This document shows, piece by piece, positions 33,447-42,039 of a stretch of DNA of 64,000 bases (positions within the stretch are counted from its first letter, which is position 1; each line of letters begins with the position of its first letter). Below the pieces are notes generated by a model. That model was not told the DNA's origin and ran no database searches. It saw only the letters and a program-made list of their open reading frames with translations. Origin of the DNA: JALYRV01 sp036675475 (GTDB taxonomy: Bacteria > Acidobacteriota > Vicinamibacteria > Vicinamibacterales > SCN-69-37); NCBI GenBank assembly GCA_036675475.1, contig JAKFEY010000036.1:24915-88914 (forward strand), read 5' to 3'. A program made the position numbers and the translations under genes.

Positions 33447-34171
33447 CCGATCGCGGGCGGCGCCGCCAGCGCGCGCGCCTTCGGGAAGAGGATGTTGTTC
33501 TCGAGGTGCACGTGCAGGTGCAGGTCGGCTTCGAACGCCTCGAGCTCCTGCAGCGTGACGCGCCAGGTCGTGCAGCCGTGCGCCGGCACGTCGTAGTCGT
33601 GCGTCAGCTCGCGAATGCGCGCCATCGCGGCGCCGGCCTGCTCGTGATCCGCCTCCATCGCGCGAATGGGATGGCCCACGTCGCCGAACGGCGCCGGGAA
33701 CATCTCCAGCCCGGCCCGCCGCGTGGCGGCCAGCCGCTCGATGTACGGAAACAGCACGTGCTCTTCCTTCAGCATGTGCGTGTCCATTTCTCTTCGTACA
33801 TCCTCGAAGATTTCCGCGATCTCCACAAGCTCGGCATGCGCCGGGCCGTGCACCTGCGCCAGCTTGCGCGCGTGCGCGGCGATCGTGGGCATGACCGAGC
33901 GGCAGTACCCGTGATGCTGGCCCACGATGTGGCGCGCGAGCGTGTCGGCCTCCCATTCCGCGAACCGCGGCAGGGCCGTGTCCGGCGAGGCGCACGCGCG
34001 CTCGACCTCCTCGATCACCTGCGCCTCGTCGAGCCGCTTCGCGCGGCAGACGTCGGCGAGCGGCTTGCCGCCGCCGCAGCAGAAGTCGATGCCGTAGCGG
34101 TGAAACACCGACGCGGCGCGGAAATCGCGGGTGACGAGATCGCGGACGGTCACATCTCCAATGGTCTGCAT
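33443..34171 (-). CDS. ric: Di-iron repair protein Ric, copy 2
   Basis: 242 residues, same two-part layout as copy 1 (HRYGIDFCCGGGKPLADVC; HHGYCRSVMPTIAAH; MDTHMLKEEHVLFPYIE; HLHVHLENNILFPKARAL). ATG at 34171 has the strong Shine-Dalgarno AAGGAGG. It is divergent from nosZ across the Fnr-like palindrome (34221-34236) and is translationally coupled to the NnrS-like gene. Two Ric copies in the same island suggest heavy exposure to nitric oxide, consistent with NirK and no visible NO reductase. Confidence 0.93.
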   Translation of the reverse strand: MQTIGDVTVRDLVTRDFRAASVFHRYGIDFCCGGGKPLADVCRAKRLDEAQVIEEVERACASPDTALPRFAEWEADTLARHIVGQHHGYCRSVMPTIAAHARKLAQVHGPAHAELVEIAEIFEDVRREMDTHMLKEEHVLFPYIERLAATRRAGLEMFPAPFGDVGHPIRAMEADHEQAGAAMARIRELTHDYDVPAHGCTTWRVTLQELEAFEADLHLHVHLENNILFPKARALAAPPAIG

Positions 34172-34220
34172 GGGCCTCCTTGCCTCCGGTCGAGGATAGT
34201 CCCCCGGCTGCAAGGCGCCG

Positions 34221-34236
34221 TATGACGCCGGTCATA
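34221..34236. promoter_or_regulatory. Fnr-like 16-bp palindrome, site 2 (nosZ/ric)
   Basis: TATGACGCCGGTCATA lies 60 bases before nosZ and 49 bases before ric2, between divergent genes. Identical to sites 1 and 3, including the central GCCG. Confidence 0.8.
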
Positions 34237-34296
34237 GGTGCCGGTACGGAAACGCGGAATGCTCGGCCGGACATGAAGTCGCTGACTGGAGGATGG

Positions 34297-36327
34297 ATGA
34301 GGAAGTTTCTGCTCGCGGCGGTCGTCGTGCTGATCGCCGTCGGTGCCGTGATGACCGGCTGCAGCTCGCGGACGCGGCAGGCCGGACAGGGCGATCTGCT
34401 GCAACTGGCCGCGGATCGCGGCCTGAGCCCCGAAGATGCCGCGCGCGCGCTCAAGACGTTTGTCGCGCCCGGCGGGCGCGATGAATACATGCTGTTTGCG
34501 TCGGGCGGCCATTCCGGTCAGATGCACGTGATTGGCGTGCCCTCGATGCGTCTGCTCAAGACGATCGCGGTGTTCACGCCCGAGCCCTGGCAGGGCTACG
34601 GCTACGGCGCGGACTGGTCCGAGGAGGCGCTCGACAGCACCGGACGCGGCCTCGGCGGCCCGCGCGGCCCGAACGATCCGGACGAGCCGCTGCGGTGGGG
34701 CGACGCGCACCATCCGGCGCTGAGCGAGACCGACGGCAAGTACGACGGCCGGTGGCTGTATATCAACGACCGCGCGCACGGCCGCATCGGCATGGTCGAC
34801 CTCGGCGACTTCCGCGCGAAACAGATCCTCCAGGTGCCCAACCTCCAGACGTCGCACGGCGGCATCTTCGCCACGCCCGACACGCGCTACGTGCACATCT
34901 CGTCGAAGGTGCCGGCGCTCAAGGGCTGGAACGCGAAGACGGGCGCCAGCATCACGGTCGACGAGCATCTCAACAACTTCGCCGACAAGTATCGCGGCTA
35001 CTCCTCGTTCATCCGCGTGGATCAGAAGACGGGCCGCATGCTGCTCGATCAGAGCTTCCAGATCGAGCTGCCGCCGTACACGCAGGACCTCGCCGACGCC
35101 GGCAAGGGCGCGAGCTACGGCTACGCGTTCATCAACTCCTACAACGTCGAGATGGCGACCGGCGGCACGGCCGAAGGCAAGGAGCCGATTGAAGTCGGCG
35201 CCTCGAAACTGGACTTCGACTATCTGCACATCATCAACTGGCAGAAGGCCGAGCAGGTCGTGGCCGCGGGCAAGGCGAAGGATCTGAACGGCATCAGGGT
35301 GATCCCGCTCGAAACCGCCATCGCCGAGGGCCTGCTGTATCTCGCGCCGGAGCCGCGCAGCCCGCACGGTGTCGACATCGCCCCCAAGGGCGACTACATC
35401 ACGGTGTCGGGCAAGCTCGATCCGCACGCCACCGTCTATGGCTTCGATCGCATCAAGAAGGCGATCGACGACAAGACCTTCGAAGGCACGGACCGCTACG
35501 GCATCCCGATCTTGAAGTTCGACGCGGTGGTCGCCGGCAAGGTGGAGCTCGGCGCCGGCCCGCTGCACACGCAGTACGACAACAAGGGCTACGCCTACAC
35601 GAGCCTCTATCTCGAGAGCGCCGTGGCGAAGTGGACGCTCGGCCCGCCCTATCACCCGGCCGACCAGGCGTTCAAGCAGGTGGACAAGGTGTCGATTCAC
35701 TACAACATCGGCCATCTCGCCACGACGCAGGGCGACACGATGGATCCGCAGGGCAAGTACCTCATTGCCATGAACAAGTGGTCGATCGACCGCCACAGCA
35801 ACGTCGGGCCGCTGCATCCGCAGAACTTCCAGCTGATCGACATCTCGGGCGAGAAGATGGACGTGATTGCCGACATGCCGATTGGCTTCGGCGAGCCGCA
35901 CTACGCGCAGATGGTCAAGGCCGACATCATCAAGGCGCACGCCACGTACGACGCGGGCGTCTCGCCGGCCACCATGACGAAGAGCGCGGACTCCATTGCG
36001 ACCGAATCCGACGCGCGCATCGTACGCCGGCCCGGCGTCGTGGAGGTCTGGATGAACGTGGTGCGCAGCCACTTCACGCCCGACATCATCAAGGCGAAGG
36101 TCGGCGACAAGATCATCGTGCACCTGACCAACACCGAGTCGACCGCCGACGCCACGCACGGCTTCGCCGTGCCGACCCGGAACGTCATGGTGAGCCTCGA
36201 TGCCGGCGAAACGACGACGGTGACGTTCACCGTCGACAAGCCGGGCTCCTACAGTTTCTACTGCACGGAATTCTGCTCGGCGCTGCATCTGGAGATGCAG
36301 GGCTGGCTGATCGTGGAGCCGAAGTGA
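34297..36327 (+). CDS. nosZ: Nitrous oxide reductase NosZ, clade II type
   Basis: 676 residues. The N-terminus RKFLLAAVVVLIAVGAVMTGCSS is a Sec/lipoprotein signal with a lipobox, not a Tat signal, which marks the clade II (atypical) enzyme and suggests membrane anchoring. A seven-bladed propeller with CuZ His residues follows, then the CuA domain with FYCTEFCSALHLEMQGW, whose CxxxC-x3-H-x2-M ligands are all present. It reduces N2O to N2. ATG at 34297 has GGAGG. The gene starts the nosZ-nosL-nosD-nosFY run, each overlapping the next by four bases (ATGA or GTGA). Confidence 0.95.
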   Translation: MRKFLLAAVVVLIAVGAVMTGCSSRTRQAGQGDLLQLAADRGLSPEDAARALKTFVAPGGRDEYMLFASGGHSGQMHVIGVPSMRLLKTIAVFTPEPWQGYGYGADWSEEALDSTGRGLGGPRGPNDPDEPLRWGDAHHPALSETDGKYDGRWLYINDRAHGRIGMVDLGDFRAKQILQVPNLQTSHGGIFATPDTRYVHISSKVPALKGWNAKTGASITVDEHLNNFADKYRGYSSFIRVDQKTGRMLLDQSFQIELPPYTQDLADAGKGASYGYAFINSYNVEMATGGTAEGKEPIEVGASKLDFDYLHIINWQKAEQVVAAGKAKDLNGIRVIPLETAIAEGLLYLAPEPRSPHGVDIAPKGDYITVSGKLDPHATVYGFDRIKKAIDDKTFEGTDRYGIPILKFDAVVAGKVELGAGPLHTQYDNKGYAYTSLYLESAVAKWTLGPPYHPADQAFKQVDKVSIHYNIGHLATTQGDTMDPQGKYLIAMNKWSIDRHSNVGPLHPQNFQLIDISGEKMDVIADMPIGFGEPHYAQMVKADIIKAHATYDAGVSPATMTKSADSIATESDARIVRRPGVVEVWMNVVRSHFTPDIIKAKVGDKIIVHLTNTESTADATHGFAVPTRNVMVSLDAGETTTVTFTVDKPGSYSFYCTEFCSALHLEMQGWLIVEPK

Positions 36328-36773
36328 GCACACGCCTCGCTGCGGGCGTCGCGCTGCTGGCACTGTCTGCAGGGATGGCCTGCAGCGCGCGGGCTGACGG
36401 TCCTCCTCCTCTCGAGGAGGACCGTACGGCTTGCGCGCACTGCGGCATGCTCGTGAGCGAACGGATGTTCGCCGCGGGCTATCGCGACGCCGGCGGCGAG
36501 GCGCGTGTGTTCGACGACATCGGGTGTCTGCTGCAGGCCGCGCGCGCCGAGCCCGCGGCCGCGCCGCGCGCGTACTGGTTTCACGACGCGCCGTCGCGGA
36601 CGTGGATCGACGGGCGCCGCGCCCGCTTCATCCACGCCGCCTCGCTGAACACGCCGATGGCCGGCGGCATGCTGGCCTACGCCGGCGCGGACGCCGCCGC
36701 GCGCGCGGCGGCGGATCGGGGCGGACGCGTCATCGGCGGGCTCGACGAACTGCTGACGGAAGGTGCGCGATGA
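36324..36773 (+). CDS. nosL: Copper chaperone lipoprotein NosL
   Basis: 149 residues. A lipobox (LSAGMAC) gives a lipid-anchored protein. The NosL copper site TACAHCGMLVSERMFAAGYRD and MAGGMLAYAGADAA are present. NosL delivers Cu to NosZ for the CuZ centre. GTG start overlaps the nosZ stop (GTGA) and its stop overlaps the next gene (ATGA). Confidence 0.92.
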   Translation: MSTRLAAGVALLALSAGMACSARADGPPPLEEDRTACAHCGMLVSERMFAAGYRDAGGEARVFDDIGCLLQAARAEPAAAPRAYWFHDAPSRTWIDGRRARFIHAASLNTPMAGGMLAYAGADAAARAAADRGGRVIGGLDELLTEGAR

Positions 36774-38713
36774 CACGCAGCCGCGTGACGGGGCTGCTTG
36801 CGGCGATGGGCGCCGCCGCGCTCGTGTGGGTGGCGGCCGGCCAGCCGCTCTGGACGATGACGATGCGCGCGCCGCAGTATCCGAAAGGGCTGCGCCTCGA
36901 GGCGTACGGCACGGGCATCACCGGCGATCTGAAAGAGTTGAACATCCTCAATCACTACATCGGCATGCGGCCGCTCGATCCCGCGCCGCCGCTCGAGACC
37001 GCCATCTTTCCCTATACGATTGCCGGCCTCATCGTGCTCTGCCTGGCCGCGCCGCTGCACCGGGGGCTGCGCCGGCTGGCCGTGATCGCCACGGTCGCGA
37101 CCCCGATCGGCATTCTCGCGGACCTGCAGTGGTGGCTCTACACGTACGGCCACAGCCTGAATCCGAAAGCGCCGATCAGGCTCGAGCCCTTCACGCCGCT
37201 CGTGCTCGGCACGTCGTCGATGGGCAACTTCGAAAGCCACGCAATGATTTCGACCGGCGTGCTGTGCCTTGCAGGGGCGGCAGCCATGCTGGTCACCGGT
37301 GAGCGCCTGAGCCGGCGGTGGACGCTGCATCCCTCCACACGCATGACGCGTGATGTGGCCGCCGCACTCACGGTTCTGGCGCTTGCCGGCTCGTTAACGA
37401 CAGTCTGGGCGTCACCGCCCTCGTCGGCGTCACCGCCGCCGTCGGCGTCACCGCACAGCTGCTTACTGGCGATGACGGGGACGGGTCTCTTCGAGACCTG
37501 TCCCTCGTCTCTGCCTGGTTCGACGCAGGAGCAGGATCTGCAGTCACTGATCGATGCCACGCCGGCGGGCGGCACACTGCGCGTGCCGGCGGGTATGTAC
37601 GCGGGGCCGATCGTCATTCGCCGCTCCATGACGCTTGCCGGCGACGGGTGGCCCGTCATCGACGGCGGCGGCGCCGGCAGCGTCGTCACGCTCGAAGGCG
37701 ACGGCATCGCGCTGCGCGGGTTCGTGATCCGCAACAGCGGACGCAATGTGACGGAAGAGGCCGCGGGCGTGAAGGCGTCGGGCACGAACCATCGCATTGA
37801 GGGCAACGAGCTGCGCGACGTGTACTTCGGCGTGCATGTGTCGGGCGGCAGCGGCCACGTCATCGAGGGCAACGTCGTGGCGCCGGGCGAAAAGCATGGC
37901 GCGCGGCCGGGCCACGGCATCAGCATCTGGAACAGCGCGGGCGTCCGCGTCGCGGGGAACACCATTCGCGAGGCGCGCGACGGCGTCTATCTGTCCTTCA
38001 CGAAGAACGTGCTGGTGACGGGCAACACGGTCACGGCGTGCCGCTACGGCCTGCACTCGATGTACTCCGAGCAGGCGCGGTTTCTCGACAACCGGCTGAC
38101 GGCGAACCTGCTCGGGTCGGCGCTGATGAATTCCGATCGGCTCGAGCTGCGCGGCAATCGTATCGAGCAGCACCGCGAGGGCGCCGCGGCATACGGCATC
38201 CTGTTGAAGGACATCGGCGATCTCGTCGCCGAAGACAACATCATCGCCGCCAATCGCGTCGGGCTCTACGCCGAAGGCGTGCCCGACCGGCCGTCGCGCG
38301 AAGCCATCCTCCGCCGCAACGTGTTCGCGGGCAACGACGTGGCCATTGCGCTGCAGGCCAACGCGGCGCTGACCTTCACCGGGAACCGCATCGCGGAAAA
38401 CCTCACCGACGTGCGCGCGCTCGGCAGCCGCCTCTCGCCGGCCACGCGCTGGTCGCGCGATGGCGTGGGCAACGCGTGGAGCCAGTACCGCGGCTTCGAC
38501 CGCGACGGCGACGGCATCGGCGACCTGGTGTTCCGCATGGACGGATCGGCCGACGCGCTCGCCGGCGGCAACGGCCTGGTGCGCGCCTATCTCTACACGC
38601 CCGCGCATCTCGCGCTCGAGGCGGCGGTCCGCATGTTCCCCCTGTTCCGCCGGCCGCCCGTGCTGCTCGACGAGCACCCGCTGATGCAATGGCCGGCGCG
38701 GAGGCATCCATGA
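36770..38713 (+). CDS. nosD: Fusion: membrane domain plus NosD-type copper maturation protein
   Basis: 647 residues. Residues 1-235 form a membrane protein with about five helices and a periplasmic loop (YPKGLRLEAYGTGITGDLKELNILNHYIGMRPLD), of unknown family but common beside nos genes. Residues about 250-647 are a NosD/CASH parallel beta-helix (LQSLIDATPAGGTLRVPAGMYAGPIVI…), needed for NosZ copper assembly. The junction has tandem 18-base repeats and an in-frame copy of the GGGGAC palindromic repeat. No stop separates the parts. Membrane and NosD genes are usually separate, so this is a fusion or a stop lost by repeat insertion. Confidence 0.85.
   Translation: MTRSRVTGLLAAMGAAALVWVAAGQPLWTMTMRAPQYPKGLRLEAYGTGITGDLKELNILNHYIGMRPLDPAPPLETAIFPYTIAGLIVLCLAAPLHRGLRRLAVIATVATPIGILADLQWWLYTYGHSLNPKAPIRLEPFTPLVLGTSSMGNFESHAMISTGVLCLAGAAAMLVTGERLSRRWTLHPSTRMTRDVAAALTVLALAGSLTTVWASPPSSASPPPSASPHSCLLAMTGTGLFETCPSSLPGSTQEQDLQSLIDATPAGGTLRVPAGMYAGPIVIRRSMTLAGDGWPVIDGGGAGSVVTLEGDGIALRGFVIRNSGRNVTEEAAGVKASGTNHRIEGNELRDVYFGVHVSGGSGHVIEGNVVAPGEKHGARPGHGISIWNSAGVRVAGNTIREARDGVYLSFTKNVLVTGNTVTACRYGLHSMYSEQARFLDNRLTANLLGSALMNSDRLELRGNRIEQHREGAAAYGILLKDIGDLVAEDNIIAANRVGLYAEGVPDRPSREAILRRNVFAGNDVAIALQANAALTFTGNRIAENLTDVRALGSRLSPATRWSRDGVGNAWSQYRGFDRDGDGIGDLVFRMDGSADALAGGNGLVRAYLYTPAHLALEAAVRMFPLFRRPPVLLDEHPLMQWPARRHP
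37477..37505 (+). repeat. Palindromic dispersed repeat, copy 2, inside nosD
   Basis: GGGGACGGGT and ACCTGTCCCT flank CTCTTCGAG. It is the reverse complement of 1581-1609 with three differences, is in frame and encodes the linker TGTGLFETCPS at the junction of the fusion protein. Confidence 0.75.
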
Positions 38714-40320
38714 TCGTGCTCACGCACGTCTCGAAGCACTTCGGCGCGCGCGCCGCGCTCGACGACGTCTCCCTCGAATTCCGCCGCGGTGAAATCACGC
38801 TGCTGCTCGGATCGAACGGCGCCGGCAAGTCAACGCTGCTGCGCTGCCTGCTCGGCGTCATCGACTTCGACGGCGACGTGCGCGTCGGCGGCCTCGACCC
38901 GGCGACCGACGGCTCCGCGGTGCGCTCGCTCATTGGCTACATGCCGCAGACCGGCGGGCTGCATCCCGACCTCACCGCCACGCAGACGCTCGATCTCTAC
39001 GCCGCCATTCGCGGTGTGGCGCCCGAACGCGGCGCGGTGCTGCTCGAAGAGGCCGGGCTCGCGGCGCACGCGCACGAGCGCGTCGCCGACCTGTCGGGCG
39101 GCATGCAGCAGCGGCTCGGGTTCGCGCTGGCGCTGCTCACCGATCCCATGGTGCTGGTGCTCGACGAGCCGAGCGCCAGTCTCGATGCCGCAAGCCGCGA
39201 CTGGCTTGCGGCGCGGCTCGACAAGGCCGCGGCCGAGGGACGCGCCGTCATTGTATCGACGCACTCGGGCCAGGAACTGCTCAGCGCCGGGCACCGGCGC
39301 ATCGTGCTCGAAGACGGACGGGTCGTGCATGCGGACCCGCCCGGCGGCGTCCCGGAGGTGGTGCACTCCCGTCCCTTTCGTCCCGGAGAATCGGGACGCG
39401 CGCGCCCGCTGATGGCCAAGGAGCTGCGGGACGCCATCGGCAACCGCTGGCTCGCCGGGTATGCCATCGTGCTCGGCGCGCTGGGCTTTGCCGCCGCCGC
39501 CACCGGCATCAACAGCAGCTCGGGTCTCGCGCTGCAGGCGTTCGGCCGCACCACCGCGACATTGATGAATCTCTGCCTGCTGCTCGCGCCGCTGGTGGCG
39601 GTGGTCATGGGCGCGGCCTCGATTGCCGGCGAGCGCGAGCGCGGCACGCTCGAGAACCTGCTGGCGCAGCCGTTCACGCGGCGCCGGCTGCTCGCGGCCA
39701 AGCACGCGTCGCTCATCGCGTCGCTGGCCGCCGCCACGCTCGCGGGCTTTCTGCCCGCCGGCGTGCTCGTGGCGTGGTACGGCGGCATCGCCCCGTTCGC
39801 GCACTACCTGCTCTTTCCCGTCATCGCGATCGTCGCGGCCGTCGCGCTCGCGGGAATCGGGCTGGCGATCTCGGTCACGAGCCGCACGGCCGTGCAGGCA
39901 CAGGGCACCGCGATCTTCGTGTGGTTCGCGCTGGTGCTGCTCTATGACCTCGTGCTGATGGGCACGCTGTCACTCGGAGGCCTGCCCGCCGGCGCCGTGG
40001 CCGCGTCGCTGGTCGCCAACCCGATTGACGCGGCGCGCGTGCTCGGCGTGCTCACGCTCGAGCCCGACCTGTATCTGCTTGGCCCGGCCGGTGCATATCT
40101 CACGGCAACGTTCGCCCGCGGCGGCGCGGCGCTCGTGCTCGCCGGCAGCCTGGCCGCCTGGACCATCGTTCCCCTGCTGTTCGCGTTTCACGCCTTCGAC
40201 CTGCGGCCTGGGAGGCCGTGCACTCATGACCAGACTTCGACGACTGCCTCTGCTCATCCTGACCGCGTCAGCGCTCGCGCTGGCAACCGCCTGCAGCTCC
40301 AGCGACGATCCGGACACTGA
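38710..40320 (+). CDS. nosFY: NosF-NosY fusion: ABC ATPase plus permease
   Basis: 536 residues. Residues 1-230 are an ABC ATPase: Walker A GSNGAGKST, signature LSGGMQQRLG, Walker B LVLDEPSASLDAA, H-loop STHSG. From about residue 235 (MAKELRD…) it continues in frame as the NosY permease with about six helices (LAGYAIVLGALGFAAA, LLAPLVAVVMGAASIAGERERGTLENLLAQPF, …). NosF and NosY normally are two proteins that supply an element for CuZ assembly. No stop lies between. The last 30 residues overlap the cytochrome N-terminus in another frame, so the natural stop may be lost. Confidence 0.88.
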   Translation: MIVLTHVSKHFGARAALDDVSLEFRRGEITLLLGSNGAGKSTLLRCLLGVIDFDGDVRVGGLDPATDGSAVRSLIGYMPQTGGLHPDLTATQTLDLYAAIRGVAPERGAVLLEEAGLAAHAHERVADLSGGMQQRLGFALALLTDPMVLVLDEPSASLDAASRDWLAARLDKAAAEGRAVIVSTHSGQELLSAGHRRIVLEDGRVVHADPPGGVPEVVHSRPFRPGESGRARPLMAKELRDAIGNRWLAGYAIVLGALGFAAAATGINSSSGLALQAFGRTTATLMNLCLLLAPLVAVVMGAASIAGERERGTLENLLAQPFTRRRLLAAKHASLIASLAAATLAGFLPAGVLVAWYGGIAPFAHYLLFPVIAIVAAVALAGIGLAISVTSRTAVQAQGTAIFVWFALVLLYDLVLMGTLSLGGLPAGAVAASLVANPIDAARVLGVLTLEPDLYLLGPAGAYLTATFARGGAALVLAGSLAAWTIVPLLFAFHAFDLRPGRPCTHDQTSTTASAHPDRVSARAGNRLQLQRRSGH

Positions 40321-40657
40321 CAAGGCCGGCGCGGCGCCCGAAAAGTCGGCGGTGAAGGTCACGCACGAGATGCTCGAGCGCGGCGAAGAGGTCTACGAAG
40401 CGAACTGCATCGCGTGCCACGGCGAAGGCGGCAAGGGCGACGGTCCGGCCGCCGGCGTCCTGAAGCCGCCGCCGCGCGATCACACCGACCGCGCCTACAT
40501 GGACACGCTCACCGACGAAGACCTGAAGAAGGTGATTGTGATGGGCGGCGCCATCAAGGGCCGGCCGCTGATGCCGAGCCATCCGCAGCTGCGCGGCGAG
40601 CAGCTCGACGCGCTGGTCGCCTACGTCCGATCGCTCAGCCGCGGCAACCCGGACTGA
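40226..40657 (+). CDS. Cytochrome c lipoprotein
   Basis: 143 residues. Signal with lipobox ALALATAC, then a single heme site EANCIACHGEGG and an axial Met in GRPLMPSHPQL. It is probably lipid-anchored in the periplasm and could donate electrons to NosZ in this cluster. ATG at 40226 has GGGAGG. It overlaps the end of nosFY by 95 bases. Confidence 0.9.
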   Translation: MTRLRRLPLLILTASALALATACSSSDDPDTDKAGAAPEKSAVKVTHEMLERGEEVYEANCIACHGEGGKGDGPAAGVLKPPPRDHTDRAYMDTLTDEDLKKVIVMGGAIKGRPLMPSHPQLRGEQLDALVAYVRSLSRGNPD

Positions 40658-40663
40658 GCCGCC

Positions 40664-41362
40664 TCATTCCGCCGCGATCGCCTCGAGCTTCGGCCGATCG
40701 ATCACGACGAAGCCGTCCTTGTCGGTGTGCACGATGGCGTGCTTGCCCCAGCGGCTCATGATGCGGATGGCCGTTTCGATGGTGGTGCCGGTCATGTCGG
40801 CCAGCTCCTGGCGCGACAGCAGCAGCGGCACGAAGAGGCCGCCGCGCTCGGCGCGTCCCATGTCGGCGGCCAGTTTGAGGAACAGCCGCGCGAAGCGCGG
40901 CTCGATGCGGCTGCCGCTCATCTCGGCGAGACGATTGGTGAGCTCGACCATCCGCACGGTCATCCCCAGCATCAGGCCGCGGACCAGTGACGGGTGCGCC
41001 TCGAGCAGCGCGAAAAACGCCTGGCGGGGGATGACGACGCATGTGGTGTCTTCGAGCGCGACCGCGCTGGCCGGAAACGGCCGGCCGTCGTAGGCCGCGA
41101 TGGCCCCGAGCGGATCGCCGGCGCCGAACACCTCGAGAATCATGTCCTTGCCGGTCGGCAGCATCTTGAACACCTTCACCCGGCCGCTGGCAATCGTGTA
41201 GAAGGCGTCGGACGGCGTGTCCTGCTCGAAAATCGTGTCGCCCTTGCGGAACCGCCGGACGCCGGCCGCCTGGGCGATGGTCGCGCGGTCCTCCGCCGAC
41301 AATTTTCTGAAAATCGTCGTCTCGCCGAGCACGGCGCCGATCTCGCCGGTTGTCCCGCCCAT
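40664..41362 (-). CDS. Crp/Fnr-family transcription regulator, copy 2
   Basis: 232 residues: effector barrel (FRKGDTIFEQDTPSDAFYTIASGRVKVFKM…) and winged helix (SRQELADMTGTTIETAIRIMSRWGKHAIVHTD). No N-terminal Cys cluster. It has a Fnr-like palindrome 26 bases upstream of its ATG (41388-41403), so it may be autoregulated, and it is convergent with the cytochrome gene. It is the best candidate to act at the three identical palindromes. Confidence 0.88.
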   Translation of the reverse strand: MGGTTGEIGAVLGETTIFRKLSAEDRATIAQAAGVRRFRKGDTIFEQDTPSDAFYTIASGRVKVFKMLPTGKDMILEVFGAGDPLGAIAAYDGRPFPASAVALEDTTCVVIPRQAFFALLEAHPSLVRGLMLGMTVRMVELTNRLAEMSGSRIEPRFARLFLKLAADMGRAERGGLFVPLLLSRQELADMTGTTIETAIRIMSRWGKHAIVHTDKDGFVVIDRPKLEAIAAE

Positions 41363-41387
41363 CCGCAGATTCTAGTGCGAACCCGCG

Positions 41388-41403
41388 TATGACGCCGGTC
41401 ATA
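41388..41403. promoter_or_regulatory. Fnr-like 16-bp palindrome, site 3
   Basis: TATGACGCCGGTCATA between the divergent Crp/Fnr gene (26 bases) and azurin gene (60 bases). Identical to sites 1 and 2; the flanks CGCG…GG are also similar. Confidence 0.8.
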
Positions 41404-41463
41404 GGCCGGCCCGGGCGGCGGCCTCATGCTGCCCCTGACGCGATCTTTTCAAGGAGCCAGTTC

Positions 41464-41910
41464 ATGCGCCGGTTCGGTTTGTCCCTCTTGTTCATTGTCG
41501 CTGCCGCCACCATGCTGTCCGCCCAGTCGGCCCGCACGATCGAGATCGTGGCGACCGACGACATGAAATGGAACGTCTCTCGAATCACCGCGAAGCCGGG
41601 CGAGGCGCTGCGCATCAAGCTCACGTCGAAAGGCACGATTCCGAAGGTGGCCATGGCGCACAACTTCGTGCTGCTCGCGGGCGGCACCAACGCGCAGAAG
41701 TTCATCGACGCGGGCGCGTCCGATCGCGCCACGGATTTCATCGCGCCGGCCATGAAGGCGCAGGTGCTGGCGGCGTCGCGGTTCGCCGGGCCCGGCGAGA
41801 CCGTGTACATCAACTTCAAGGCGCCGGCGAAAGCGGGCAGCTACACCTATCTCTGCACCTTCTCGGGCCACTTCCAGGCCGGCATGAAGGGCCTGCTCGT
41901 GGTCAAGTGA
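41464..41910 (+). CDS. Azurin-like cupredoxin, paralog 2
   Basis: 148 residues: signal peptide (RRFGLSLLFIVAAATMLSAQ), cupredoxin with ligands in VAMAHNFVLL, YTYLCTFSGHFQAGMKG. Same family as 28958-29413, about half-identical by eye over the barrel. ATG at 41464 has AAGGAG. It is a periplasmic electron carrier, likely donor to NosZ or NirK. It starts from the shared Fnr-like site. Confidence 0.92.
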   Translation: MRRFGLSLLFIVAAATMLSAQSARTIEIVATDDMKWNVSRITAKPGEALRIKLTSKGTIPKVAMAHNFVLLAGGTNAQKFIDAGASDRATDFIAPAMKAQVLAASRFAGPGETVYINFKAPAKAGSYTYLCTFSGHFQAGMKGLLVVK

Positions 41911-41926
41911 CACACCCGTAAAAACA

Positions 41927-41958
41927 CGCGGCGCCGCGGAGAATTCCGCTGCGCCGCG
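41927..41958. promoter_or_regulatory. Dyad upstream of sigma-54 promoter
   Basis: CGCGGCGC and GCGCCGCG flank an inner GCGGA-GAAT-TCCGC; 32 bases in all with one mismatch. Its centre is about 96 bases before the predicted start at 42038, a normal enhancer distance. It also directly follows the azurin stop and could terminate it. Confidence 0.5.
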
Positions 41959-42011
41959 CGCCAACGCGCAGCGGTTCGCCCGAATTCCGCCGCAAAACCG
42001 CGCGACGCGCC

Positions 42012-42027
42012 GGGCACGCGGGTTGCG
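42012..42027 (+). promoter_or_regulatory. Sigma-54 promoter of the 42040 gene
   Basis: GGGCACGCGGGTTGCG: GG at 42013-42014 and GC at 42025-42026, 12 apart. The predicted start (42038) lies two bases before the ATG, implying a leaderless message or a later true start. Confidence 0.65.
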
Positions 42028-42039
42028 CTCTGGATCACC

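Noticed and set aside
34150..36363. 737-codon minus-strand frame opposite nosZ
   Set aside because: Val/Arg-rich shadow of nosZ.
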